From Gaiellasilicea sp037721555 (GTDB lineage Bacteria > Actinomycetota > Thermoleophilia > Gaiellales > Gaiellaceae), in assembly GCA_037721555.1 (NCBI GenBank), contig JBBJOI010000005.1, positions 1 to 64,000 of the forward strand: 64,000 nucleotides of DNA. Direction: 5' to 3'. Position 1 is the stretch's first letter; every line of letters begins with the position of its first letter. Position numbers and translations under genes: made by a program. This document shows, in pieces, positions 24,435-32,431 of the stretch. The notes under the pieces were generated by a model that saw nothing but the letters and a program-made list of their open reading frames with translations, had not been told where the DNA came from and did not search any database.

Positions 24435-24989
24435 ATGCTGACGTCGGATCAAAAGGGTGCGATTGCGGAGTCCTCTATCGCTGCGGCGGCGATCAAGCTA
24501 GGGATCGGCGTCTACAAGCCGCTCTTCGAAGGCGGGCGGTACGACCTCATCTTCGACACGGGCATTCTGGTTCGCGTGCAGTGCAAGTGGGCGGTGCGTC
24601 AAGGTGACGTCGTCCTCGTGCGTTGTTATTCCTGTCGCCGGACGCGCGACGGTCTCATTCGGCGCCTCTATTCGGCAGCGGACATCGACGCCTTTGCCGC
24701 CTACTGCGCCGACACCGATCGCTGTTACTTCCTACCTTTCGCTCGCTTCGAGGGCAGGTCGCAGATCCTTCTGCGGCTCGCGCCGACCTCAAACAACCAG
24801 CAGAGCGGCGTCAACTGGGCGCGCGATTTCGAACTCGAGAGGCTAAACTTCCTACGTCCTGGGGCCATAGCTCAGCTGGGAGAGCGCCTGCGTGGCACGC
24901 AGGAGGTCGGCGGTTCGAGCCCGCCTGGCTCCATTACTCACGAGGTGCCCGATGCTGCCTCCCGGATGGTGCGCATCAAGTCGCTGTAG
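24435..24989 (+). CDS. PD-(D/E)XK homing-endonuclease-like protein overlapping a tRNA gene
   Basis: Residues 1-140 look like the I-SspI-like PD-(D/E)XK family (PDDEXK_5). They begin LTSDQKGAIAESSIAAAAI, where the N-terminal Glu is typical, and continue to GGRYDLIFDTGILVRVQCKW, which supplies the D...QxK-type catalytic core. NDxY-like positions occur in DTDRCYFLPFARFEGRSQI. The frame then runs straight through the tRNA-Ala gene (AIAQLGERLRGTQEVGGSS) before stopping at 24989. The functional protein may therefore use the tRNA-derived tail or be a truncated relic. ATG 24435; GTG 24414 is an alternative. Its natural site may be the tRNA gene it overlaps. Confidence 0.72.
   Translation: MLTSDQKGAIAESSIAAAAIKLGIGVYKPLFEGGRYDLIFDTGILVRVQCKWAVRQGDVVLVRCYSCRRTRDGLIRRLYSAADIDAFAAYCADTDRCYFLPFARFEGRSQILLRLAPTSNNQQSGVNWARDFELERLNFLRPGAIAQLGERLRGTQEVGGSSPPGSITHEVPDAASRMVRIKSL
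24844..24849 (+). promoter_or_regulatory. Candidate -10 hexamer for tRNA-Ala (TAAACT)
   Basis: TAAACT ends 11 bases before the mature tRNA 5' end. It lies inside the upstream nuclease ORF. No -35 match at the standard distance. Confidence 0.4.
24861..24933 (+). tRNA. tRNA-Ala (anticodon GGC)
   Basis: A 73-base cloverleaf. The acceptor stem GGGGCCA pairs with TGGCTCC, including the G3:U70 identity pair of alanine tRNA. The D arm is GCTC...GAGC, the anticodon arm CCTGC-GTGGCAC-GCAGG with anticodon GGC, and the T arm GGCGG-TTCGAGC-CCGCC. CCA is not encoded. There is no intron. It decodes GCC and GCU. The endonuclease-like ORF overlaps the whole gene on the same strand, and a nucleotidyltransferase gene ends 5 bases downstream on the other strand. 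Confidence 0.97.
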
Positions 24990-25492
24990 CGCAGTTCCAC
25001 CTCCGGCAGTACGCCGTCGTCTCTCAGTGCCTGGGCGTACTGCCGAAGCACCTCCGGGTCGATCGGGGGAATGCGGGGAAACCGCTCGACCACCGATTCG
25101 TCCCCGCCAACGACTGCGATCGGATCGGCGAGCTGAAAGCCACTTGAAGGAGTCGCCAGCAGAATCTCGACCTTCACGACGTTCCGGCTCAGGAAGCGAT
25201 GAGACCCAATCTCGCGTTCTGGATCCGGACGAATGTCCCATTTGACAAGTGAATCCGGCGGCGAAAGAAGGTGGCGGTCGGCCCAGGCGTTCTCGAACCG
25301 CCCTTCCGAGACGGCGACGACCATGTCGACGTCGCTGGCCTCGTCGGCCGACTGCTTCGCAAACGAGCCGATCAAGATGAGTGCCTCGAGATCCGGATGT
25401 TCTCGGACACGCTCGGCGACATGAGCGATCAGAGGCCACTGCCGCAGACAACTTGCTTGCCTGTGACCCGACCACTCGTTGAGGCTTGTCAT
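24938..25492 (-). CDS. Nucleotidyltransferase-domain protein
   Basis: A 184-residue protein with a polymerase-beta-like nucleotidyltransferase core: ALILIGSFAKQSADEASDVDM, the GSx(n)SDxD metal site, followed by VVAVSEGRFENAWADRH and a later Val-Lys-Val-Glu strand (RNVVKVEILLA) giving the third acidic residue. Such proteins modify antibiotics or act as minimal nucleotidyltransferases. The C-terminal half (IDPEVLRQYAQALRDDG) is family-specific. It sits immediately beside the tRNA-Ala gene and overlaps the endonuclease-like ORF end, which fits an inserted accessory gene. The partner, if any, is not visible. Confidence 0.8.
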   Translation of the reverse strand: MTSLNEWSGHRQASCLRQWPLIAHVAERVREHPDLEALILIGSFAKQSADEASDVDMVVAVSEGRFENAWADRHLLSPPDSLVKWDIRPDPEREIGSHRFLSRNVVKVEILLATPSSGFQLADPIAVVGGDESVVERFPRIPPIDPEVLRQYAQALRDDGVLPEVELRYSDLMRTIREAASGTS

Positions 25493-25554
25493 TGCGAACG
25501 ATGATACGGCCGAGTTGCGTCGCAGCTCGCCGGGCGGATCTCGCGACGCCGTTC

Positions 25555-26619
25555 CTAGCCGGCGGGGAGCGTAAAAGAAACCCGCGCGCCGCCGTCGGGG
25601 CGATTCTCGGCCCAGATCCGGCCGCCGTGTGCCTCGACGAGGCCGCGCGCAATCGCCAGACCGAGGCCGGCGCTGCGAGAGGACCGGGCAGGGTCACCGC
25701 GCCAGAACCGCTCGAACATGCGGCGCAGCGACTCGGCCGAGAGCCCGTCTCCCGTGTCCTCGACGACCACGCGCACCTCGTCGCGCTGCTCCTCCACGAA
25801 CACCGCCACCGAGCCGTCCGACGGCGTGTGCCGCAGCGCGTTCGTCAGCAGGTTCAGGAGGATCCGCTCGACCTTCTCGGGGGCGCAGCGAGCGGTCACC
25901 GACGCGTCGACGCTTGCCTTGAGCCTGACGTGCCGGGCGCGAGCCTCGGCCTCGACGCCCTGCAGGCAGGAGCGGACGAGGCCGTCGAGCTCCGCCTCCC
26001 GCAGCTCGAGCGTGAGCGTGCCGCTGTCGATCCGCGCGAGCTCGAACAGGTCGTCGACGAGGCCGGTCAGCGCGCGAACCTGGTCGCGCAGCGCCGGGAC
26101 GTACTCGTCAGCCGCGACGACGCCGTCCTCGATCGCCTCCAGCATCGCCTGCATGTTCGCGAGCGGCGTACGGAGGTCGTGGCTCGCCCAGGCGACGAGC
26201 TCGCGGCGCGCGTCGAAGAGTCGCTCGATGCTTCCTCCCATCTCGTTGAACGAGCCGGCGAGCGCCCGCAGCTCGCGCGGGCCTTCTTCGGGCGTCCGCA
26301 CGGAGAGGTCGCCCAGCGAAAGCTCGCGCGATGTGTTCGCGAGCCGTCCGAGGGAGGCGCTGACGCCGTTGCCCACGTAGAGAGCAGCGGCGATCGCAGC
26401 ACAAGCAGAGCCGGCGGCGACAGCGAGGATCGTCAGGTCGTGCCCCGACTGAAACATCACGAGCCCCGAGAGCACGACCGCCCCGAGCGGAAGCAGCACG
26501 GCCACGAGCGCCAGCCCGATGAGCTGGAGCCTCACCGTCGGAAGCCGCCTCAGGACGAGCGCGAGTCCGAGGCCGACGGCGAGCGTGGCGGCCGCGACCA
26601 GCAGCGCGAGACCGATCAC
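25555..26619 (-). CDS. Two-component sensor histidine kinase
   Basis: A 354-residue kinase. Three hydrophobic stretches in the first 100 residues form the membrane part, with hardly any extracellular sensor loop. HAMP follows (SASLGRLANTSRELSLGDL). The HisKA box ELVAWASHDLRTPLANMQAM carries the phospho-acceptor His. The ATPase domain has N-box NLLTNALRHTPSD, G1 DTGDGLS, F-box MFERFWRGD and G2 AGLGLAIARG. The GTG at 26619 overlaps the response-regulator stop by 4 bases, so the pair is translationally coupled. The signal is unknown; the lack of a sensor loop suggests a membrane stimulus. Confidence 0.92.
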   Translation of the reverse strand: MIGLALLVAAATLAVGLGLALVLRRLPTVRLQLIGLALVAVLLPLGAVVLSGLVMFQSGHDLTILAVAAGSACAAIAAALYVGNGVSASLGRLANTSRELSLGDLSVRTPEEGPRELRALAGSFNEMGGSIERLFDARRELVAWASHDLRTPLANMQAMLEAIEDGVVAADEYVPALRDQVRALTGLVDDLFELARIDSGTLTLELREAELDGLVRSCLQGVEAEARARHVRLKASVDASVTARCAPEKVERILLNLLTNALRHTPSDGSVAVFVEEQRDEVRVVVEDTGDGLSAESLRRMFERFWRGDPARSSRSAGLGLAIARGLVEAHGGRIWAENRPDGGARVSFTLPAG

Positions 26620-27293
26620 CCGACGAACCTGTAGCCCACGCCCCAAACCGTCTGCAGGAAGCGTGGATGCGACGGCCGCTCCTCGATCTTCTCCCGCAGC
26701 CGTCGCACGTGAACGGTGACGGTGCCGGTGTCGAGCGCCGCCTCGTAGCCCCAGACGCGACTCATCAGCTGGTCGCGTGAGAAGACCTGGCGAGGGTGGC
26801 TGGCGAGGAACCAGAGCAGGTCGAACTCCTTCGCAGTCAGCTTCAGCTCCTCGCCCTCGCGGCGAACCTCGCGCGTGCCGGCGTGGAGATCGAGCCCCTC
26901 GAACGAGAGCCTCGCTTCGGTCTCGGCCGGCGGCGCCGTGCGTCTCAGCACCGTGCGCACGCGGGCCGCGAGCTCGCGCGGCGAGAACGGCTTCGTCACG
27001 TAGTCGTCCGCACCGAGCTCGAGCCCGACGATCCGGTCGGCTTCCTCACCCCGTGCCGTCAGGAGGATCACGGGCAGCTCCGACCGCGCGCGGATCCATC
27101 GGCACAGCTCGAGCCCGTCCATCCCCGGCAGCATCACGTCGAGCACCACGAGGTCGGGCCGGCCGTCCTCGAGGAGGCGGCGCGCGTCGTCGCCGTCGCC
27201 GGCCTCGAGCGTGCGGTGGCCCTCGCGCTCCAGGTACCGGACGACGACGTCGCGGACGATCGGCTCGTCGTCGACCACAAGGACAGTTGCCAT
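26616..27293 (-). CDS. OmpR/PhoB-family response regulator
   Basis: A 225-residue regulator. The receiver domain shows VLVVDDEP, the phospho-acceptor in LVVLDVMLPGMDGLE, and YVTKPFSPREL with the conserved Lys. The C-terminal winged helix shows LTAKEFDLLWFLASHPRQVF, VHVRRLREKIE and VWGVGYRFV. I take ATG 27293 (MATVLVV) as the start; ATG 27302 adds three residues. It is the partner of the overlapping histidine kinase and probably the first gene of that operon. Target genes are not evident. Confidence 0.94.
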   Translation of the reverse strand: MATVLVVDDEPIVRDVVVRYLEREGHRTLEAGDGDDARRLLEDGRPDLVVLDVMLPGMDGLELCRWIRARSELPVILLTARGEEADRIVGLELGADDYVTKPFSPRELAARVRTVLRRTAPPAETEARLSFEGLDLHAGTREVRREGEELKLTAKEFDLLWFLASHPRQVFSRDQLMSRVWGYEAALDTGTVTVHVRRLREKIEERPSHPRFLQTVWGVGYRFVG

Positions 27294-27383
27294 AGCGCTC
27301 ATTGTGGCCGTTCGTCTCTTACGCGCGGCTGAAATCGGTCCCACGCCGTTAGAGGGATCGCGAGATGTGAGAGGCTCCGCCGT

Positions 27384-28376
27384 GTGAACCGGCAGGTGAC
27401 GCTCGCCGCCCGGCCCCGTGGGTTCCCCCAACCGGGCGACTTCGCGTTGGTGGAGACCCCGATCCCTGAGCCGACTGCGGGTGAGGTGCTGGTGCGAGCG
27501 CGGTGGCTCTCGCTCGACCCCTACATGCGCGGGCGCATGAGCGAGACGCGCTCGTACGCGAAGCCGACCGGGATCGGTGAAGTCATGACGGGCCAGGTCG
27601 TCGGCGAGGTGGCCGAGAGCGAGGATGGGCGCTTCGCACCGGGCGACGAGGTCGTCGGCCAGCTCGGGTGGCAGGAGTACGCGGCCGTCCGGGGCGGTGC
27701 GCTCCGCAGGATCGACACGTCAGTCGCGCCGCCGCAGGCCTACCTCCACGTGCTCGGTACGACCGGCTTGACGGCCTACTTCGGGCTCTTCGACGTGGCG
27801 CAACCGAAGCCAGGCGACACCGTCGTGGTCTCGGGGGCAGCCGGGGCCGTGGGCCAGGTCGTCGGTCAACTCGCGAAGATTGCCGGCTGTCGTGCCGTCG
27901 GCATCGCCGGGGGGCCCGAGAAGGTGGCCGAGTTGACGGAGCTCTACGGGTTCGACTCTGGCATCGACTACAAGGCCGAAGACGTCAACGCTCGGCTCAA
28001 GGAAACGTGCCCGCAGGGCGTAGACGTGTACTTCGACAACGTCGGCGGAGCGCTCTCGGAGACGGTCTTCCGCCGGCTCGCGTTCGGAGCGCGCGTCGCG
28101 ATCTGCGGACAGATCTCTCAGTACAACCTGACCGAGCCGGAGGTCGCGACGCGCAACCTGGGCTTCCTGATCGTCTTGCGCGCGCGGTTGGAGGGATTCC
28201 TCGTCTCCGACTACGCCCACCGCTTCGATGAGGGCCTCGCGCGACTCGGGCGCTGGCTGACCGAAGGCCGGCTGGTCTACCGGGAGGACGTGACCGATGG
28301 GCTCGAGAACGCGCCCGAAGCGTTCATCGGGATGCTCGGCGGGGCGAACCGCGGCAAGACACTCGTCAAGCTCTAG
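27384..28376 (+). CDS. NADP-dependent medium-chain oxidoreductase (CurA/leukotriene B4 dehydrogenase family)
   Basis: A 330-residue zinc-independent MDR. The N-terminus WLSLDPYMRGRMSETRSYAK is diagnostic for the prostaglandin reductase/curcumin reductase group. The Rossmann motif is VVSGAAGAVGQVVGQLAKI, followed by YFDNVGGALSETVFRRL and GARVAICGQISQYN. Members reduce alpha,beta-unsaturated ketones with NADPH and help with reactive-carbonyl detoxification. GTG start. It is divergent from the response regulator with about 90 bp between. Confidence 0.92.
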   Translation: MNRQVTLAARPRGFPQPGDFALVETPIPEPTAGEVLVRARWLSLDPYMRGRMSETRSYAKPTGIGEVMTGQVVGEVAESEDGRFAPGDEVVGQLGWQEYAAVRGGALRRIDTSVAPPQAYLHVLGTTGLTAYFGLFDVAQPKPGDTVVVSGAAGAVGQVVGQLAKIAGCRAVGIAGGPEKVAELTELYGFDSGIDYKAEDVNARLKETCPQGVDVYFDNVGGALSETVFRRLAFGARVAICGQISQYNLTEPEVATRNLGFLIVLRARLEGFLVSDYAHRFDEGLARLGRWLTEGRLVYREDVTDGLENAPEAFIGMLGGANRGKTLVKL

Positions 28377-28395
28377 TGGACGGGTGCACTGGCTC

Positions 28396-29412
28396 CTAGC
28401 GGAGTGATGCCACGGGCTCTGGCGGCTCCGAGACCGCTACGCCTGCCTCCGCGAGCAGCTGTCGCAGCATCAGCGCGTTGGCGGGCGCCTGCGCCACGTA
28501 GCCCTTGCCGGGATCGCCCGCCACCTCGGTCGCGTCGATCCCGGCGAGTAGCTCGTCCAGGTCCGGCGGCGTCGGGGAGCGCCCATTGTTGTTGAACATC
28601 GCGTAGACGCTCTCTGCGTCGAGGGCGAGCTCGCGCAGCGGCTCCACCCACTCCCGTAGCTCCTCGCGGGTATAGAGGTGGTCGAAGCGCTCGGCGGCAC
28701 TTCCCGTTCGCTTGTTCCAGGTCGACGCATTGCGCCCGTGAAAGCGGATGTAGGCCGTCGGCGACGTACGCGCCTCGACGGTCGGGACAAGGTTCTTCGC
28801 CTCCGTCTTCGGGGCGTCGACGACGACGTAGCTCAGGCCGCGACTCTCGAGGAACGCGAGCGTCTGGGCGCGATTCTCCTCGTCGAGCCAGCTGCGGTGG
28901 CGGAACTCGACGAGCAACTCGTCACCGGGCAGCTGCTCCTGGGCCCACTCGATGTACTCGAGCGACGCGGGCTTGAGGACGACGTACGGCGGGAACTGGA
29001 GCAGGATCCCGCCGAGCTTGGACGTCGACCGCAGCGGCTCTAGCGCTCTCGAGAAGCGGCGGAAGATCTCGCCACGCAGCTCTCGTGACGGACGGTCGAC
29101 GCGGCCCCGCTCGTCCACCGGCATCTCATCGCGAAGATCCTCGGGGATCACGTCGACCTTGACGGGGTGGCGGGTCATCAGCCCGAAGGCCTTGACGTGC
29201 ATCGTGAAGCCGACGGGTGTGCGTTCTGCCCAGTTGCCGACAAGCTCCGCGTCGGGCAGCCGGTAATAGGTCGAGTTTGCCTCGACCGTGTCGAAGCGCT
29301 GCGCGTAGTGACGTAGCCGCGCCTCGCCCGATCGGACTCCCGGTGGGTACCAGACCTTGGTCAGCGTCTCGTCAGCCCATGAGCAGGTGCCGACGCGCAC
29401 GATCGCGGCCAT
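28396..29412 (-). CDS. DUF72 (YecE-like) TIM-barrel protein
   Basis: A 338-residue DUF72 protein. Signature segments are RVGTCSWADETLTKVWYPPG, YAQRFDTVEANSTYYRLPD, VKAFGLMTRHPV, LGGILLQFPPYV and VEFRHRSWLDEE, with the C-terminal YAMFNNNGRSPTPPD. The fold is a TIM barrel of unknown activity, possibly nuclease- or sugar-isomerase-related. Length exceeds the minimal family (about 240) through an inserted region around DEMPVDERGRVDRP, typical of actinobacterial forms. It lies downstream of a large palindrome on the same strand. Confidence 0.9.
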   Translation of the reverse strand: MAAIVRVGTCSWADETLTKVWYPPGVRSGEARLRHYAQRFDTVEANSTYYRLPDAELVGNWAERTPVGFTMHVKAFGLMTRHPVKVDVIPEDLRDEMPVDERGRVDRPSRELRGEIFRRFSRALEPLRSTSKLGGILLQFPPYVVLKPASLEYIEWAQEQLPGDELLVEFRHRSWLDEENRAQTLAFLESRGLSYVVVDAPKTEAKNLVPTVEARTSPTAYIRFHGRNASTWNKRTGSAAERFDHLYTREELREWVEPLRELALDAESVYAMFNNNGRSPTPPDLDELLAGIDATEVAGDPGKGYVAQAPANALMLRQLLAEAGVAVSEPPEPVASLR

Positions 29413-29454
29413 CCGGCGATCGTACGCGTCGAGCGCTTCGCCAGTGCACTAGGA

Positions 29455-29626
29455 ACTCGCTTCAAAATGAAGCCTCGAGCGGTCGGGGTGTGCTGTGCGG
29501 CACGATCGCGGCGTCCTCGGTCGCCTCGATAGCGCTGCTATCGAGGCTCTGCCGAGCGAAGCGACGCCCATTGTGCTCGCACCACCCAGCACACCCCGCC
29601 GGCAAAGCGTCAGTCTGAAACGAGTT
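29455..29626. repeat. Large imperfect palindrome (MITE-like or structured RNA)
   Basis: Nested inverted repeats fold about 170 bases into one long hairpin: AACTCGCTTCA against TGAAACGAGTT at the outside (10 of 11), CGGGGTGTGCTG against CAGCACACCCCG (29484-29495 and 29587-29598, perfect), TGCGGCACGAT against ATTGTGCTCGCA, GCGTC/GACGC and CTCGG/CCGAG, and a perfect 11-bp core GCCTCGATAGC/GCTATCGAGGC around 29523-29547. It occupies the gap between the glycosidase-like gene and the DUF72 gene, both on the minus strand. It is too long and layered for a simple terminator. Confidence 0.8.
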
Positions 29627-31042
29627 TTAGGTCGTGATCAGCGTGAGCGTGCGACCTACGGGATCGAGGTTGGCGGTGTTCGCCTCGATCTCGACCGTGT
29701 AGGTCGTCTTGCGAGCGGGCCGGAAGCCGGTGAGCGTGAAGCGCACCACGGCATCGCTACCGAGGACCGTCGCCGGCTGACCGATCGCGACCACCTTCCC
29801 GCGCAGGCGGACGCGGTAGGTGATGCCGACGTCGGCGCCCACGTCGGTACTCGTTGCGTACTCGCGCAGTGGCACAGAAAGACTCGGGCTCGATGTGCCT
29901 CCTCGGAGCGTGAAAATCGCGTTGCGTGCATCCACCGACAGCGCCGCCGCGCGCCACTTGGCAAGCGACGCCTTGGGTGCGCCTGCACGTGTCAAGAGGC
30001 CGCTCTGCCACTCGCTCGTCACATGGTCACGGAAGACGAACCAGACGAACATGTCCACGCGCAGGTCGGCCTTCGCCAGCGCCAGAGCCTGCGTGGCGTA
30101 GGCGGCCTGCTGCGCGCGCGACACACCCTTCGGCTCGCCGTCCTGCCGTACCTCATGGCCGTATTCCGTGATCCACATCCTGGTTCCCTTACGCTTGAAC
30201 CAGCTGTCGACAGCCTCCTCGAACCGCCCCATCGAGGAGAGCGTCACGTTCGGCCAACGTACCTTCTGCGTCGGCTTCAGAGACTGCGGCGTCGGATAGG
30301 GATGGTGAGCCCACGCATCGAACTTGAGCCGGGGGTTGGCCGCGGCGACGAGCTGAGCGAACCGGCCGGGCGAGTGGGTGTCGGAGACGCCCGGGACGTC
30401 ACGGTCGCGGCCGTGGGATGAGGTCTCTCCGATCGCGACCTTCGCACGACCGTTGGCGCCCTTGATCCCCGCGTAGGCGGCGGCGTAGAGCCGCGCGTAG
30501 TTGCGGGGCCCAACGGAACGTCCCCTGGGATCGAACTGGGGAGCGAGGAAGAGCTGCAGATTCGACTCGTTCCAGACGGAGTAGAAGCGCACGAACGGAT
30601 AGCCCTCATGCCGACCGGAGTAACGGTCCGCGACCGCCCGTGCAAAGGCCGTCATGTCGCTCGGGTTCGTCGGCAGGAAGTTGGGCGTTCTGCCGCCGTT
30701 CGCCCACCTGGGCGTGCCCCAGATCGTGATCAGCACCTCCATCCCGCGCTGCTGCGTGTTCCGGACGAGCTCGTCGAGGTCGTCGAACTTGTACTTGGGG
30801 TCGAACGGGTCTGTCGGATCGAGGGGCCGCGACGGAGCGATCGTCGCCCACGTGACAAGGGTTCGAACGATGGTCGTCCTTGCGTCGCGTGCCTGATCGA
30901 GAACCGCTTGGCGGTTCTCCTCGTACCGGAAATTCGGGTCGTCGTGGAAGCCGACGTACATACGCGGTGCCGCAGTGGCGAGCGCAGGGACGAGCAGGCC
31001 CGCGAAGCAGACGAGGGGCAGGATCCGGGCGAGTCGTTTCAC
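29627..31042 (-). CDS. Secreted glycoside hydrolase-like (GH5/GH39 clan A) protein
   Basis: A 471-residue exported protein. A signal peptide (MKRLARILPLVCFAGLLVPA, cut near ATAAP) precedes a TIM-barrel domain. Acid/base candidate Glu lies in YSVWNESNLQLFL, and nucleophile candidate Glu in RMWITEYGHEV, the spacing expected of clan-A glycosidases. WGTPRWANGG and WAHHPYPTP fit substrate loops. The last 100 residues form a beta-sandwich (YRVRLRGKVVAIGQPATVLG). The sugar substrate is not predictable. It ends next to the large palindrome. Confidence 0.8.
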   Translation of the reverse strand: MKRLARILPLVCFAGLLVPALATAAPRMYVGFHDDPNFRYEENRQAVLDQARDARTTIVRTLVTWATIAPSRPLDPTDPFDPKYKFDDLDELVRNTQQRGMEVLITIWGTPRWANGGRTPNFLPTNPSDMTAFARAVADRYSGRHEGYPFVRFYSVWNESNLQLFLAPQFDPRGRSVGPRNYARLYAAAYAGIKGANGRAKVAIGETSSHGRDRDVPGVSDTHSPGRFAQLVAAANPRLKFDAWAHHPYPTPQSLKPTQKVRWPNVTLSSMGRFEEAVDSWFKRKGTRMWITEYGHEVRQDGEPKGVSRAQQAAYATQALALAKADLRVDMFVWFVFRDHVTSEWQSGLLTRAGAPKASLAKWRAAALSVDARNAIFTLRGGTSSPSLSVPLREYATSTDVGADVGITYRVRLRGKVVAIGQPATVLGSDAVVRFTLTGFRPARKTTYTVEIEANTANLDPVGRTLTLITT

Positions 31043-31232
31043 AGGGGAGTCTCCTTTTGCTCTGACCAGTTGGCACCGTATCCCCGCCCGATGTGGACGG
31101 TGTTAGGGCCCCAGCCGCGGTGGGGTGTGCGCCGACGACGCCAGGAGAGTTCGCCGACCAGGGTTGCGATCCTGCGCGGCGGTTCGAGGGTGTTGCGTTG
31201 GTCAAGGCGCGGTGAGCGCAGCCGATTCGTCG

Positions 31233-32273
31233 TCAGGCAGCGCTGCGCAAGGCTTCGATCTCGCGCGAGACGGCGAGCCGCTCGAGTGCGCGCGATTCGA
31301 TCTGCCGCACACGCTCGCGCGTCAGCCCGAGGCGCCGTCCGATCTCTTCGAGCGAGGTCGGGTCCTGACCGGCGAGGCCATAACGGAGGCGCAGCACTTC
31401 CCGCTCGCGCTCGGGGATCGCCTCGAGGGCGCGCCCGAGCGTCTCCTCGGTGAGGCTCACCTCGAGCTCTTCCTCGACACCGCCCTGCGTGGCACCGACG
31501 AGGTCGCCGATCGAGGCGTCGTTGTCATTCCCGAGCGGCTTGTCGAGGCTCGTGACCGCGCGGGCAGCCTCCCGAACCTCGCGCAGGTGCTTCAGCGAGA
31601 TCTTCGCCGTCTGCGCGATCTCCTCGTCCGTGGGAGCTCGGCCCAGCTTCGCCATCAGCTCGCGCTCCGCCCGTCCGATCCGCTGCTCGCGCTCGGCGAT
31701 GTGCACCGGGATCCGGATCGTCCGCGACTTGTTCGCGACGCCGCGCTGCACCGCCTGTCGGATCCACCACGTCGCGTAGGTGGAGAACTTGTACCCGCGG
31801 CGCCAGTCGAACTTCTCAACTGCGCGGATGAGGCCGATCACTCCCTCCTGGATCAGGTCGAGCAGCGAGAGGCCGTGCCCCTGATAGCGCTTGGCGATCG
31901 AGACGACGAGGCGGAGGTTCGAGTTGATCATCCGGTCTTTTGCCTGCCGGTCGCCGCCCTCGACCCGCTTTGCAAGCTCGACCTCTTCCGCCGCCGTCAA
32001 CAACGGGTAGCGGCCGGCCTCGTTCAGGAAGAGCTGCAGCGAGTCGGTCGTCGCAGCCGCGAGGTCGCCGTTGACGTAGCTGGCCTCGTTCGCGCCACTC
32101 CGCCCGCAGTCGTCACTGAGGCTGATGTTCCGCTCGTCCAGCTCGCCATAGAGCGCCTCGAGTTCCTCGTCCTCCAGCTCGAGCTCTTGGACTGCCGCGC
32201 TGAACTCGGACAGGTTGAGGCAACCGGCCTCCTCGCCGCTTTCGAGCAGGGGGACAAGCGTCTCGCGACCCAT
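31233..32273 (-). CDS. Sigma-70 family RNA polymerase sigma factor (RpoD/SigA-type)
   Basis: A 346-residue group 1/2 sigma factor. An acidic N-terminal region (ELELEDEELEALYGELDERN) precedes region 1.2 (DSLQLFLNEAGRYPLLTAAE), regions 2.1-2.4 (NLRLVVSIAKRYQGHGLSLL, DLIQEGVIGLIRAVEKFDW, YKFSTYATWWIRQAVQR), region 3 (RIPVHIAEREQRI) and region 4 (REREVLRLRYGL, SLEEIGRRLGLTRERVRQIE). The N-terminal part is short relative to E. coli RpoD, as in compact primary sigmas. Whether it is the housekeeping factor or a second RpoD-like copy cannot be told from one window. I chose ATG 32273. Confidence 0.95.
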   Translation of the reverse strand: MGRETLVPLLESGEEAGCLNLSEFSAAVQELELEDEELEALYGELDERNISLSDDCGRSGANEASYVNGDLAAATTDSLQLFLNEAGRYPLLTAAEEVELAKRVEGGDRQAKDRMINSNLRLVVSIAKRYQGHGLSLLDLIQEGVIGLIRAVEKFDWRRGYKFSTYATWWIRQAVQRGVANKSRTIRIPVHIAEREQRIGRAERELMAKLGRAPTDEEIAQTAKISLKHLREVREAARAVTSLDKPLGNDNDASIGDLVGATQGGVEEELEVSLTEETLGRALEAIPEREREVLRLRYGLAGQDPTSLEEIGRRLGLTRERVRQIESRALERLAVSREIEALRSAA

Positions 32274-32378
32274 GTCTGGGTTCTTTCCCGCTGCCCGCGG
32301 CTCCCTAACACCTATCTCCAACGGCCACTAGCAGAAGTCCCGCAGTTGTGGCAGTTTCGGCACAGATGCGTTTCCCAT

Positions 32379-32421
32379 CTGTTCGAGGTGTCTCTCTAGC
32401 GTCTGAGAGGACTTCGAACAG
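32379..32421 (+). promoter_or_regulatory. Leader hairpin touching the ribosome-binding site
   Basis: CTGTTCGAGG and CTTCGAACAG (9 of 10 pairs) enclose a second stem (CTCTC/GAGAG). The 3' arm ends at 32421 and shares two bases with the AGGAGG at 32420-32425, 6 bases before the GTG of the secreted protein. It could modulate translation initiation. Confidence 0.45.
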
Positions 32422-32431
32422 GAGGTTTCAT

